DNA from: JOPF136 sp035541255
Lineage (GTDB): Bacteria > Acidobacteriota > Terriglobia > Acidiferrales > UBA7541
Assembly (NCBI GenBank): GCA_035541255.1
Contig: DATKNR010000174.1
Coordinates: forward strand, 1 to 13,077
Length of the DNA stretch: 13,077 nt
Direction: 5' to 3'
In this document: positions 7,451 through 13,077 of the stretch, piece after piece
How the letters are laid out: every line of letters starts with the position of its first letter
Position numbering within the stretch: the stretch's first letter is position 1
Notes under the pieces: generated by a model
Seen by the model: only the letters and a program-made list of their open reading frames with translations
The model's database searches: none
What the model was told of the DNA's origin: nothing
Program-made: the position numbers and the translations under genes

Positions 7451-7922
7451 CCGCGCCACTGGAATCGCAAAGCTGGAACTAATCCAACGGCTAACGCCAG
7501 ATCGGCCAGGGTGGGGGTGGGGCCGGCTGGCTGCCGTCCCTTCCCGATTTGGAACTGATTGCAGTAAGGTTTTTCATACCGTCGCCTCCCCGTGGGTTAC
7601 AGCGCGGCCAGACTAGGGGCGCGGTCGCTGTCGGCGGCGGTCTTTGGAGATTTGTTCAGTCGGCTGAAGTCGATTCAGCCGCGGCTTCTTTCACCTCGAG
7701 CAGGTCATCCCTCGTCAGGACTCTGCATTGGCGGGGCAGCTGTGCCTCACGCGAGAACCGGGCCTGTTGGCTCAGCGCGATACGGCGATGAATCTGGGTT
7801 GCGATTCCAGTCCGGCACACGCGGGGAAGCAGTCCTTAGCCGGACGAGCTTGCGGCGCCCCTGCGTTCTTCTCAACTGCCGATTGCTTGGGCTGTTACTT
7901 TGTCGTAGAGTGATGCAACTTC
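7451..7922. other. 472-base stretch with no convincing gene
   Basis: Open frames here are short, in conflicting frames, lack ribosome sites and have compositions I read as chance (Arg/Ser/Cys-rich). A G-rich run of three G tracts (GGGTGGGGGTGGGG, 7509-7522) could form a weak G-quadruplex. The operator-like site at 7654-7681 is the only organised element I see. The promoter of the 7923 gene should lie in the right-hand part, but I cannot fix its boxes. A decayed gene or an unrecognised small RNA remains possible. Confidence 0.5.
7654..7681. promoter_or_regulatory. Operator-like site, copy 1 (overlapping palindromes)
   Basis: GTTCAGTCGGCTGAA (7654-7668) has the symmetric half-sites TTCAG and CTGAA around four bases. 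A third half-site follows in TTCAGCCG (7674-7681), which forms an exact 8-bp inverted repeat with CGGCTGAA (7661-7668). The full 15 bases recur in reverse orientation at 9200-9214, upstream of the XRE regulator. That regulator is the obvious candidate to bind both. The site is 242 bases before the 7923 gene, so control of that gene is only inferred. Confidence 0.5.
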
Positions 7923-8408
7923 GTGCGCGAAACGGATCCACTTTCGCGGTATCTCAGTCAGGCGCTCAGCTCCCTCAGCGGGCCGCTGGCTTCGTTGGCT
8001 TTTCTCTCTTCCATGCGGGATCACTACAACGGGCGGTACATCCACGAAGGCTGGGCCAACTTCGGTTCGCCTGAGCAGGTCCACGACATGCTGCAGAAAA
8101 CTCACGTGGCTGTCTTCGAGTCCGTGATGGGACTTTCCGTTGTCGACCTGGCGCGGGCTCTCCGCAGCCACATCGCGGCTCTGGGCGAAAACGAAGCGCG
8201 CGCTGTGGCCCTGTGGCAGGAGTTGGAGCCCTACTACGAGATGATTCCCGAGGGATGCACTGTGCCGGCGCGCCGGCTGTTCATCTCGCAGATGCAGCTT
8301 GCCTTAGAGGTTCTGGCGCTTGCTCCCGAGTGGACTCACTTGCAGTCTCCAGGCGCATGGCCACCCCCACCACCTGGCCCACTACATCTGCATCCTGCTC
8401 CAAATTGA
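7923..8408 (+). CDS. Unknown 161-aa soluble protein beside an XRE regulator
   Basis: The frame is closed by a stop at 7911-7913, so GTG 7923 is the only plausible start; no strong ribosome site precedes it. Residues 1-137 look like a genuine helical protein with balanced acidic and basic residues (DHYNGRYIHEGWANFG 33-48, VHDMLQKTHVAVFE 53-66, DLARALRSHIAALGENEARAVALWQELEPYYEMIP 75-109, RRLFISQMQLALEVLALAPEW 117-137). Residues 141-161 are a proline/histidine-rich tail lying antisense to the regulator's conserved C-terminus. That tail looks like read-through after loss of an ancestral stop. There is no signal peptide or membrane helix. I recall similar proteins in Acidobacteriota but cannot name a family. 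The shared operator-like site and the tail-to-tail overlap link it to the regulator at 8281-9105. Confidence 0.7.
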   Translation: MRETDPLSRYLSQALSSLSGPLASLAFLSSMRDHYNGRYIHEGWANFGSPEQVHDMLQKTHVAVFESVMGLSVVDLARALRSHIAALGENEARAVALWQELEPYYEMIPEGCTVPARRLFISQMQLALEVLALAPEWTHLQSPGAWPPPPPGPLHLHPAPN

Positions 8409-9105
8409 CCGTTTTTACTGGCATTCCCGAGCGCGGGTGCGAGATCATCAGCAGCCGCGACCCTTCCACCTGGCACCATGCGCACCGGTATCCCTCGCGC
8501 ATTTCGATGAAGTAGATGGGACGCTCCGCCTCATCCGTCCAACTCTCGCGGCGGATCCGCCGTCTCTCCGAATCCACCATCAGCAACGACCCCGGCCGCA
8601 GCAGGGGGTACATGCTGCGGTCTTCCAGCCCGACGTAGGCATACGTGTGCCGCCGGGGGTTTATTCCGATCAGAAATGCCGCTGGGACTTCTCCCCACTG
8701 CGCGACCATGCGATTGATCAATTGTGTCGTTTCCCAGCGAAAACTCGGATCCAGCCGCACCGGCACTACTACTTTCGCATCCATCCCATACACCACCGCC
8801 GAGACCGGCCGCGTTGTGGCCGGAAACAGCCGCGTGCCGTAGGAACTCAACTCGCCGACGTGAATCCCGTAGCGCCGTAACACATCGTGAAGTTCCAGGC
8901 TGTACACCGCGCACAGCGTGAACAGTTTGAAGATGCTCGGCTGCGATTCCTCATTCTCGATCTGCGCAAGCCTCGAGGCCGCAATGTAGAAATTCGAATT
9001 CCCTTTCTCCCGCGCGATCGTCGCGCTTGCTTCCTGTACCTCGCGAACTCCGACCCCGAGCCTCTCTCGCACTCGCTTCAGATACTCTCCAGGTGTTGCT
9101 TCCAT
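8281..9105 (-). CDS. XRE-type regulator with S24/LexA-like C-terminal domain
   Basis: 274 aa. It starts at ATG 9105 with AGAGG about nine bases upstream. Residues 6-75 form an XRE helix-turn-helix (GEYLKRVRERLGVGVREVQEAS, then IAASRLAQIENEESQPSIFKLFTL). Residues about 140-252 resemble the S24 peptidase fold of LexA and CI repressors: GLEDRSMYPLLRPGSLLMVD (159-178) places Ser164 where the LexA nucleophile sits. The catalytic lysine expected in the following strand (around GYRCAWCQVEG, 205-215) is not apparent, since Ala209 falls near that position. The domain may therefore sense a ligand rather than self-cleave. Residues 253-274 are a low-complexity tail antisense to the unknown gene at 7923. 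The promoter and the 15-base palindromic site at 9200-9214 suggest autoregulation. It is probably a transcription repressor; its target range is unknown. Confidence 0.88.
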   Translation of the reverse strand: MEATPGEYLKRVRERLGVGVREVQEASATIAREKGNSNFYIAASRLAQIENEESQPSIFKLFTLCAVYSLELHDVLRRYGIHVGELSSYGTRLFPATTRPVSAVVYGMDAKVVVPVRLDPSFRWETTQLINRMVAQWGEVPAAFLIGINPRRHTYAYVGLEDRSMYPLLRPGSLLMVDSERRRIRRESWTDEAERPIYFIEMREGYRCAWCQVEGSRLLMISHPRSGMPVKTVNLEQDADVVGQVVGVAMRLETASESTREQAPEPLRQAASAR

Positions 9106-9199
9106 CTAGGGAACCCTCTGGACCGAATGCCTGCAACGTCCCGTCCCGATTCCGACCGCCGCGGCTTCATCCTGCCGCAGAGAGCAACCGCCCGAAAAT

Positions 9200-9226
9200 T
9201 TCAGCCGACTGAACGCCGATAGTGTA
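9200..9226 (-). promoter_or_regulatory. Operator-like site, copy 2, at the regulator promoter
   Basis: Read on the minus strand, GTTCAGTCGGCTGAA (9214-9200) is identical to 7654-7668. A -10-like TACACT (minus strand, 9226-9221) ends six bases before it, so the site would cover the transcription start and the first transcribed bases, a typical repressor position. The -35 is poor. The regulator's ATG is 95 bases downstream. A match this long between two short upstream regions is unlikely by chance. Confidence 0.5.
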
Positions 9227-9600
9227 GCTCGCTCCTTGCTGGCCGTTAGACTAATTTTGTTTGCCGGCCGCTCACGCGGTCAAACATCTTATGATTCCCA
9301 AATTGGCAATCTGCTCTAATTCGGCGCCATTCCCCTGCACTCTAGGTTGTATCCCCTCTCCGTTACGTACACGCCTTGCCATTTATGGCCGCCCCTACCT
9401 TGCCTGCTTCCGGTCGTCTCTTCCACCAGCCCTTCGCTCCTGTAACCGTAGCCGGGAAGAGCGGCTAGAGTCTCCCGGGGAAGGAAACCGAGTCCAGTAG
9501 GTGCCAATCCTCCTGTGGAAAAACCGCAAATCCCTCATTTCCCAAAATGGGAACCCGTGGCATCATTCATCGTCTAGTTTCTTGCTGTGCTATTGCCTAT
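9227..9600. other. Gene-poor stretch before the 62-aa gene
   Basis: I find no supported gene. Short frames on both strands lack usable ribosome sites. An imperfect inverted repeat (GTTTG at 9259-9263 with CAAAC at 9281-9285, extended by CCG/CGG with one bulge) and a 6-bp hairpin (TTCCCA 9539-9544 with TGGGAA 9548-9553) are visible. TGCTATTGC near 9587 could be the -10 region for the 62-aa gene. An unannotated small RNA is possible, but nothing positive marks one. Confidence 0.45.
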
Positions 9601-9629
9601 GGGAGTTCTACCACTCCCGGTAATGGGAG
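9601..9629 (+). promoter_or_regulatory. Mutually exclusive hairpins in a leader
   Basis: GGGAGT (9601-9606) can pair with ACTCCC (9613-9618). The CTCCC of that arm (9614-9618) can instead pair with GGGAG (9625-9629). The two folds exclude each other and lie 12 bases before the ribosome site AAGGAG (9641-9646) of the 62-aa gene. The shape recalls a translational or attenuation switch, but the stems are short and no known riboswitch class is recognised. Confidence 0.3.
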
Positions 9630-9650
9630 ATCAGGCGGGAAAGGAGCACG

Positions 9651-9839
9651 GTGGAGTTCGATCCCAAGAAGGGCACCGTGACGGCCACCGTCCAGGAACT
9701 GGCCACCTACACCATGTTCCTGGCCGAGGCTCTGTTCGAAGCGCTCGCCGATCAGGGCATCGTCACCGAACGCGACATCAGGGAACGGGTCGTGGCGCTG
9801 CGCGACAAGACCACTGTCAAGCTTCGCCGGCCAAACTAG
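9651..9839 (+). CDS. Unknown 62-aa acidic/helical protein
   Basis: Starts at GTG 9651, four bases after a strong AAGGAG (9641-9646). An in-frame stop at 9621-9623 rules out a longer form. The sequence is balanced and helical (VQELATYTMFLAEALFEALA, 14-33; QGIVTERDIRERVVALRDK, 35-53), with a basic end. ITER/DIRERV-type segments resemble the ends of several helical families, but I cannot assign one. There is no signal peptide or full membrane helix. It converges with the 84-aa gene, 15 bases away. The strong ribosome site and non-random composition make a real gene likely. Confidence 0.65.
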   Translation: MEFDPKKGTVTATVQELATYTMFLAEALFEALADQGIVTERDIRERVVALRDKTTVKLRRPN

Positions 9840-9854
9840 CGATCCCTCTTCCGT

Positions 9855-10109
9855 TTAGTCCCCGGCGCGGAATCCCTCGAGACTCCATCGGTCTTCGCGC
9901 TCGTCGTGCCGCAACACGTACAGATTGCCGTCGTCTGCGCGCACCCGAAAGAATCGCGCCTCGGGCGAATACCACTGGTCGTCCAGCTCTTTCACTTCGT
10001 ATTGGCGCTCACCGAGCGTAAATCGCAGCGGACGTTCGTCTGCCCGGTGGCCTGCGTAACACTCCACGCTCACAGGCAACGGATCGCGGGATTTCTCCGG
10101 CTCCTTCAT
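9855..10109 (-). CDS. Unknown 84-aa protein coupled to yihY-like gene
   Basis: Its ATG overlaps the stop of the upstream membrane gene as ATGA (10106-10109), so translation is probably coupled. The body is beta-rich and charged: SVECYAGHRADERPLRFTL (14-32), ERQYEVKELDDQWYSPEARFFRVRADDGNLYVLRHDE (34-70), DRWSLEGF (73-80). I recall similar small proteins in Acidobacteriota and delta-type proteobacteria, but no function is known. The size and motif order look complete. There is no membrane helix, signal peptide or cysteine pair. Function cannot be inferred beyond its partner. Confidence 0.8.
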   Translation of the reverse strand: MKEPEKSRDPLPVSVECYAGHRADERPLRFTLGERQYEVKELDDQWYSPEARFFRVRADDGNLYVLRHDEREDRWSLEGFRAGD

Positions 10110-10918
10110 CGCAGCGGTGGTACTCCCAACTTCTCCGCATTGTACGCCGCCCCAAGGAATACTCCCACGGTGCTGAGTTGCAGCCAGAGCAGGAGCACGA
10201 TGATGGCCGCCAGCCCTCCGTAGATGGGACCATAGGGCGCGCGGGTCATATACGCACCAAAGAGAACGTTGGCCACCACCCAGAACGCGGTCGCCAGCAC
10301 CGCCCCCGGCAACCCATCGCGAAATCGTTCAATGCACGGCTGTCCTGCCCGGTAGAGCAGCGTAAGAATGAGCACAGCAAAGATCCACGCAGTCACGGCG
10401 CCGAAGATCACCCAGAAAATCGCCAGTACGGTCGGAAGACCCAGATTGCGCGCCAGCCACACGCGAACCAGGCGGCCGAAGACCGTGAAGACCACCTCCG
10501 CCAGCGCCGGGATCAATGCCACGCACAAAAGCCCCATTGCCTGCAGCGCATGCCTCCAGAACGGCCTCCGTTCCGCTCCCTCCATCGCCCGAAACGTCTC
10601 CAACAGCACGTTCATGCACTGCGTCCCGGCGAGCAGCGTCCCCACGAGCCCGATCACCAGCCACCGCCCCGGATTGACGTTGTGCTGGTGGAGGTAGGTG
10701 AACAGCAATTCCCGGCTGATGGACGGCAGCATCCATCGGTCGCGCAGCAGTTCTTCGAGCGCCATGTTCGCGCCCTTCGAACCCGCTAGCAGCGCCACGC
10801 AAAACAGCAACAAGGGGAAGAGCGTGAGAAACAGGTTGAATGCCAGCGCCTGTGCGTAAATGGCAGTCCGCGGAAAGACGCGCCGAACCGCACGGCCAAA
10901 CTGGCTGAGAAATGTCAT
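10106..10918 (-). CDS. YihY/BrkB family inner-membrane protein
   Basis: 270 aa, close to the family's usual 270-320. About six hydrophobic helices are visible. The family's first block lies near residues 15-45 (FPRTAIYAQALAFNLFLTLFPLLLF). The typical last block is GPIYGGLAAIIVLLLWLQLSTVGVFLGAAYNAE, at 230-262. The family (also called UPF0761) was once misnamed ribonuclease BN; its true role is unsettled, with envelope or transport functions suggested. The start is ATG 10918 with only a weak AAAGG about ten bases upstream. It is divergent from the aminotransferase across 177 bases and is followed by the coupled 84-aa protein. Family membership is secure; function is not. Confidence 0.92.
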   Translation of the reverse strand: MTFLSQFGRAVRRVFPRTAIYAQALAFNLFLTLFPLLLFCVALLAGSKGANMALEELLRDRWMLPSISRELLFTYLHQHNVNPGRWLVIGLVGTLLAGTQCMNVLLETFRAMEGAERRPFWRHALQAMGLLCVALIPALAEVVFTVFGRLVRVWLARNLGLPTVLAIFWVIFGAVTAWIFAVLILTLLYRAGQPCIERFRDGLPGAVLATAFWVVANVLFGAYMTRAPYGPIYGGLAAIIVLLLWLQLSTVGVFLGAAYNAEKLGVPPLR

Positions 10919-11011
10919 CAGGGTACGGCCTTTGCTTCAGGGTACATGGACTGCGGCCACGGTGCCGCGCCATTCTGCATACCCGGTGCCCCGCTCGCAA
11001 CCCGCGCCGCC

Positions 11012-11040
11012 TTGCCGCACATCCCCACTGGCGCTAGACT
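11012..11040 (+). promoter_or_regulatory. Candidate promoter for the aminotransferase unit
   Basis: TTGCCG (11012-11017) and TAGACT (11035-11040) are separated by 17 bases, each matching the sigma-70 consensus at four of six positions. Transcription would start near 11047 and give a leader of about 49 bases before the ATG at 11096. The rest of the 177-base divergent gap (10919-11095) shows no clear operator or terminator. Confidence 0.4.
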
Positions 11041-11095
11041 CGAATTTCCCCTGTTCCCTGCCCCGTTCGCGTGCGCGGCGGTGCGGAAAGGCCGG

Positions 11096-12415
11096 ATGAT
11101 GAGTTCACCTCTCGAAGCGACCACCACCCGCAGCGACGAAGTCGTCCGCAAACACCAGGAATACCTGTGGCCCTGCGTCACCAACTATTACTCCAAGCCA
11201 CTCGTGGCCGAGCGCGGCTCCATGCAGTATCTCTGGGACCTCGAAGGCCGCCGCTATCTCGACTTCTTCGGCGGCATCCTCACCATTTCCGTGGGCCACG
11301 CCAATCCGAAAGTGGCAGCGCGTGTCCAGGAGCAGGCTGGCCGCCTGTCCCACTGCTCCACCCTGTATCCCACCGAAGCGATCGTCGCGCTCGCGGAGAA
11401 GCTCGCGGAGATCACTCCCGGCGCGCTCCAGAAGAGTTTCTTCACCAGCTCCGGAACGGAAGCCAATGAAGCCGCCATCCTGCTCGCCCGCATGGCCACG
11501 GGCAGCTACGATGTGGTCGCACTCCGCCACGCCTATTCCGGCAGCTCCCAGCTCGCGAAAGGCGTAACCGCGCACGCTCCCTACCGCAGGGCCGGCGTCA
11601 TCAGCGTCGGCATCGCGCACGCCGTCAATCCTTACTGTTACCGTTGCCCTCTGGGTCTCACCTATCCGAGCTGTGAAGTCGCCTGCGCGAAAGACGTCGA
11701 AAATCTCATTCAGACCGCCACCAGCGGCGCTCCCGCCGCCTTCATCGCCGAGCCGATCCAGGGAGTCGGCGGCTTCATCACTCCGCCGAAGGAATACTTC
11801 AGGATTGTCTTTAAAATCGTCAAGAAGTACGGCGCGCTGTTCATCTCCGACGAAGTGCAAACCGGCTTCGGCCGCACCGGAAAACATTGGTTTGGAATCG
11901 AGCAGTGGGAAGTCACGCCGGACATCATCACCTGCGCCAAGGGCATGGCCAACGGCGCTCCCGTCGGCGCCACCATCGCCACGCCGGAAATCGCCAACTC
12001 CTACCAGGGCATGAATATTTCCACCTTCGGCGGCAATCCCGTTACTTCCGTCGCAGCGCGCGCCACGATTGAGGTGATCGAACAGGAAAACCTGCTCGAA
12101 AACGCTCACGTCGTGGGCTCCTATTTCCGCGCCAGGCTCGAAGAACTGAAGCAAAAATACGTCCTCATCGGCGACGTCCGCGGCATGGGCCTCATGCAGG
12201 CTCTCGAACTCGTCAAGGACCGCGCCACCAAGGAGCCCGCCCCGCTCGAGACCGCCGCCGTTATGGAACGCGCCCGTGAAAATGGGCTGCTCATCGGCAA
12301 GGGCGGTCTCGCCGCCAACGTCCTCCGGCTCTCGCCCATGCTCAACATTTCGAAAGCCGACGTGGATGAAGCGGTCCGCCTTCTCGACCGTTCCTTCTCG
12401 GAGGTCCGCCTATGA
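11096..12415 (+). CDS. Class III PLP-dependent aminotransferase (AGXT2/GabT-like)
   Basis: 439 aa from ATG 11096, with GGAAAGG five bases upstream. The frame continues back to 10946, but that adds a Pro/Ala-rich leader absent from this family. Fold-type I motifs: PLP-phosphate loop SSGTEANEAA (118-127), EPIQGVGGF (219-227), ISDEVQTGFGRTGKHW (250-265; Asp252 contacts the pyridine nitrogen) and the Schiff-base lysine Lys282 in TCAKGMANGAPVG (279-291). It should transfer an amino group from an omega-amino acid, alanine or a similar donor to a keto acid; the closest style is the alanine-glyoxylate 2 / 4-aminobutyrate branch, but the substrate cannot be read here. Four cysteines (181, 184, 193, 197) form a CX2CX8CX3C cluster, which looks like a metal site in part of the family. 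The stop overlaps the next start as ATGA. Confidence 0.93.
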   Translation: MMSSPLEATTTRSDEVVRKHQEYLWPCVTNYYSKPLVAERGSMQYLWDLEGRRYLDFFGGILTISVGHANPKVAARVQEQAGRLSHCSTLYPTEAIVALAEKLAEITPGALQKSFFTSSGTEANEAAILLARMATGSYDVVALRHAYSGSSQLAKGVTAHAPYRRAGVISVGIAHAVNPYCYRCPLGLTYPSCEVACAKDVENLIQTATSGAPAAFIAEPIQGVGGFITPPKEYFRIVFKIVKKYGALFISDEVQTGFGRTGKHWFGIEQWEVTPDIITCAKGMANGAPVGATIATPEIANSYQGMNISTFGGNPVTSVAARATIEVIEQENLLENAHVVGSYFRARLEELKQKYVLIGDVRGMGLMQALELVKDRATKEPAPLETAAVMERARENGLLIGKGGLAANVLRLSPMLNISKADVDEAVRLLDRSFSEVRL

Positions 12416-12882
12416 CGCGCCGCTCCCTGTTCCGCTGCTTGCCCGCACTCGCCGCGGCTCTCGCCTCTCTGCTGGCTGCTGCCCCGATCGCATCCGCCCC
12501 GTCTCCAGAGGTCGTGCTCTGGCTTCCGGTTAAGGACGCGCTACTGGAAATCGACAGCAAGCCCGCGAAACTCTGGAGTCTCTACTACGTGAAGAAGGAC
12601 AAGAAGGAGCAGCGCTTCCTCCTTCAGATCGGCCCCCGCTATCTGATGATCGATACGCAGCTCCGCCTGATCACCGAATTCGATTCCTCTGAATTCACAA
12701 GGAAGGGCGTCAACTATGAAATGCAGCGCGAGGCTCGCGGGCGAGCGGTCATTCCTTCCCAGGACTGGGTCCTTCGCGACGTCGGCACCGCGTTTCTCAT
12801 CCAGATTAAATTGAAGGAAGAGGGCCGCATGATTCAGATTGAGCTTCCCAAATGGCCCGATTTCCGCAACGTCTTGTGGTAA
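12412..12882 (+). CDS. Unknown small exported protein coupled to the aminotransferase
   Basis: 156 aa. It starts at ATG 12412, overlapping the aminotransferase stop by four bases, so it is probably translated by coupling. Residues 1-29 form a signal peptide (TRRSLFRC, a long Ala/Leu core, cleavage near ASA 27-29); the two arginines could even suit Tat export. The mature part is beta-rich and charged (EVVLWLPVKDALLEIDSKPAKLWSLYYVKKDKKEQRF, 33-69; VIPSQDWVLRDVGTAFLIQIKLKEEGRMIQIELPKWP, 113-149). No cysteine remains in the mature chain. I do not recognise a family. Why a secreted protein is coupled to a cytoplasmic aminotransferase is unclear; chance operon fusion is possible. Confidence 0.8.
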   Translation: MTRRSLFRCLPALAAALASLLAAAPIASAPSPEVVLWLPVKDALLEIDSKPAKLWSLYYVKKDKKEQRFLLQIGPRYLMIDTQLRLITEFDSSEFTRKGVNYEMQREARGRAVIPSQDWVLRDVGTAFLIQIKLKEEGRMIQIELPKWPDFRNVLW

Positions 12883-12901
12883 GCATCCGGCCAGAATGCT
12901 T
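12881..12901 (+). terminator. Weak hairpin at the stop codon
   Basis: AAGCAT (12881-12886) pairs with ATGCTT (12896-12901) around nine bases, starting inside the TAA of the preceding gene. No T-run follows, so this is at best a weak or Rho-assisted terminator. Confidence 0.2.
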
Positions 12902-13077
12902 GGCCTGCCTGTCCCGACCATACGCGAAGGAAGCGGCCGACATCCGGAACGAGTTCGGGACCATTTTCAGGTTCTAGCTGTGAGGGGCGGCGGGGGAAAG
13001 GATCTCCGCAGGCGTGGCGGACATCTCGGGGCCGTTGCGGACCACTGAGGTAAGGGGCACGAACCGGCGTCGAACTC
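12902..13077. other. Unassigned right-hand end
   Basis: I can support no gene. One plus-strand frame runs to 13048 and a minus-strand frame has a plausible-looking run to the window edge, but neither has a ribosome site or recognisable motif. The last bases faintly resemble part of a tRNA T-arm on the minus strand, but the stem does not pair. Confidence 0.4.

Noticed and set aside
7509..7522. G-quadruplex-like run
   Set aside because: Only three tracts of three or more G are present, so a stable three-tier quadruplex is not supported.
7790..7830. GGTTGCGATTCCAG resembling a tRNA T-arm
   Set aside because: An extra base disrupts the loop and no acceptor or anticodon stem is found around it.
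7592..8074. 160-aa plus-strand frame
   Set aside because: It overlaps the better-supported 7923 gene in another frame, and is Arg/Ser/Leu-rich without motif or ribosome site.
9316..9507. Minus-strand 63-aa frame with AGGAGG nearby
   Set aside because: The AGGAGG is only one base from the TTG, too close for initiation, and the product has no motif.
10946..11095. 50-residue N-terminal extension of the aminotransferase
   Set aside because: The extension is Pro/Ala-rich and unlike the family; a ribosome site and two tandem ATGs at 11096 and 11099 mark the start, and a promoter candidate lies inside the extension.
13040..13077. tRNA-like 3' end on the minus strand
   Set aside because: TTCGA is present, but the bases around it do not form a T-stem and no CCA or acceptor pairing can be tested before the window ends.

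Overview
The window looks like a stretch of an Acidobacteriota chromosome, most like the Solibacter/Bryobacter group. That rests on high GC, a DUF1800/DUF1501 gene pair, an M28 peptidase with a C-terminal PDZ domain, and several small conserved-looking genes of a style I associate with these genomes. The taxonomic call is inference from gene content. There are no rRNA or tRNA genes, no insertion sequence with a transposase and no CRISPR array.

Layout. (1) 1-3009, minus strand: a two-gene export unit. DUF1800 comes first, then a twin-arginine-signal DUF1501 protein cut by the left edge. A pair of REP-like hairpins lies between them. (2) 3158-6021, plus strand: a divergent two-gene unit, an exported M28 zinc peptidase with a PDZ tail followed 20 bases later by a single-domain proline dehydrogenase. 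Together they suggest peptide breakdown feeding proline oxidation. (3) 6085-7418, minus strand: two translationally coupled membrane proteins of unknown function. The first (GTG start) is preceded by a perfect 13-bp inverted repeat ending one base before the start codon. (4) 7451-9214: a 472-base stretch without a convincing gene, then an unknown 161-aa protein (plus strand) that overlaps tail-to-tail with an XRE-type regulator carrying an S24/LexA-like C-terminal domain (minus strand). The same 15-base site, in opposite orientation, lies upstream of both genes and is the best candidate operator. (5) 9215-9839: a gene-poor leader and a 62-aa unknown protein. (6) 9855-10918, minus strand: a YihY/BrkB membrane protein coupled by a 4-base overlap to an 84-aa unknown protein. 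(7) 11012-12882, plus strand: a promoter, a class III PLP aminotransferase with an unusual four-cysteine cluster, and a coupled small exported protein. (8) 12883-13077: nothing I can assign.

Most of the window is ordinary chromosome. The part most worth attention is 7420-9214: the palindrome at the GTG start, the overlapping regulator/unknown-gene pair, and the duplicated operator-like site. Together they look like a small self-contained regulatory module. No full known defence or mobile system is visible.
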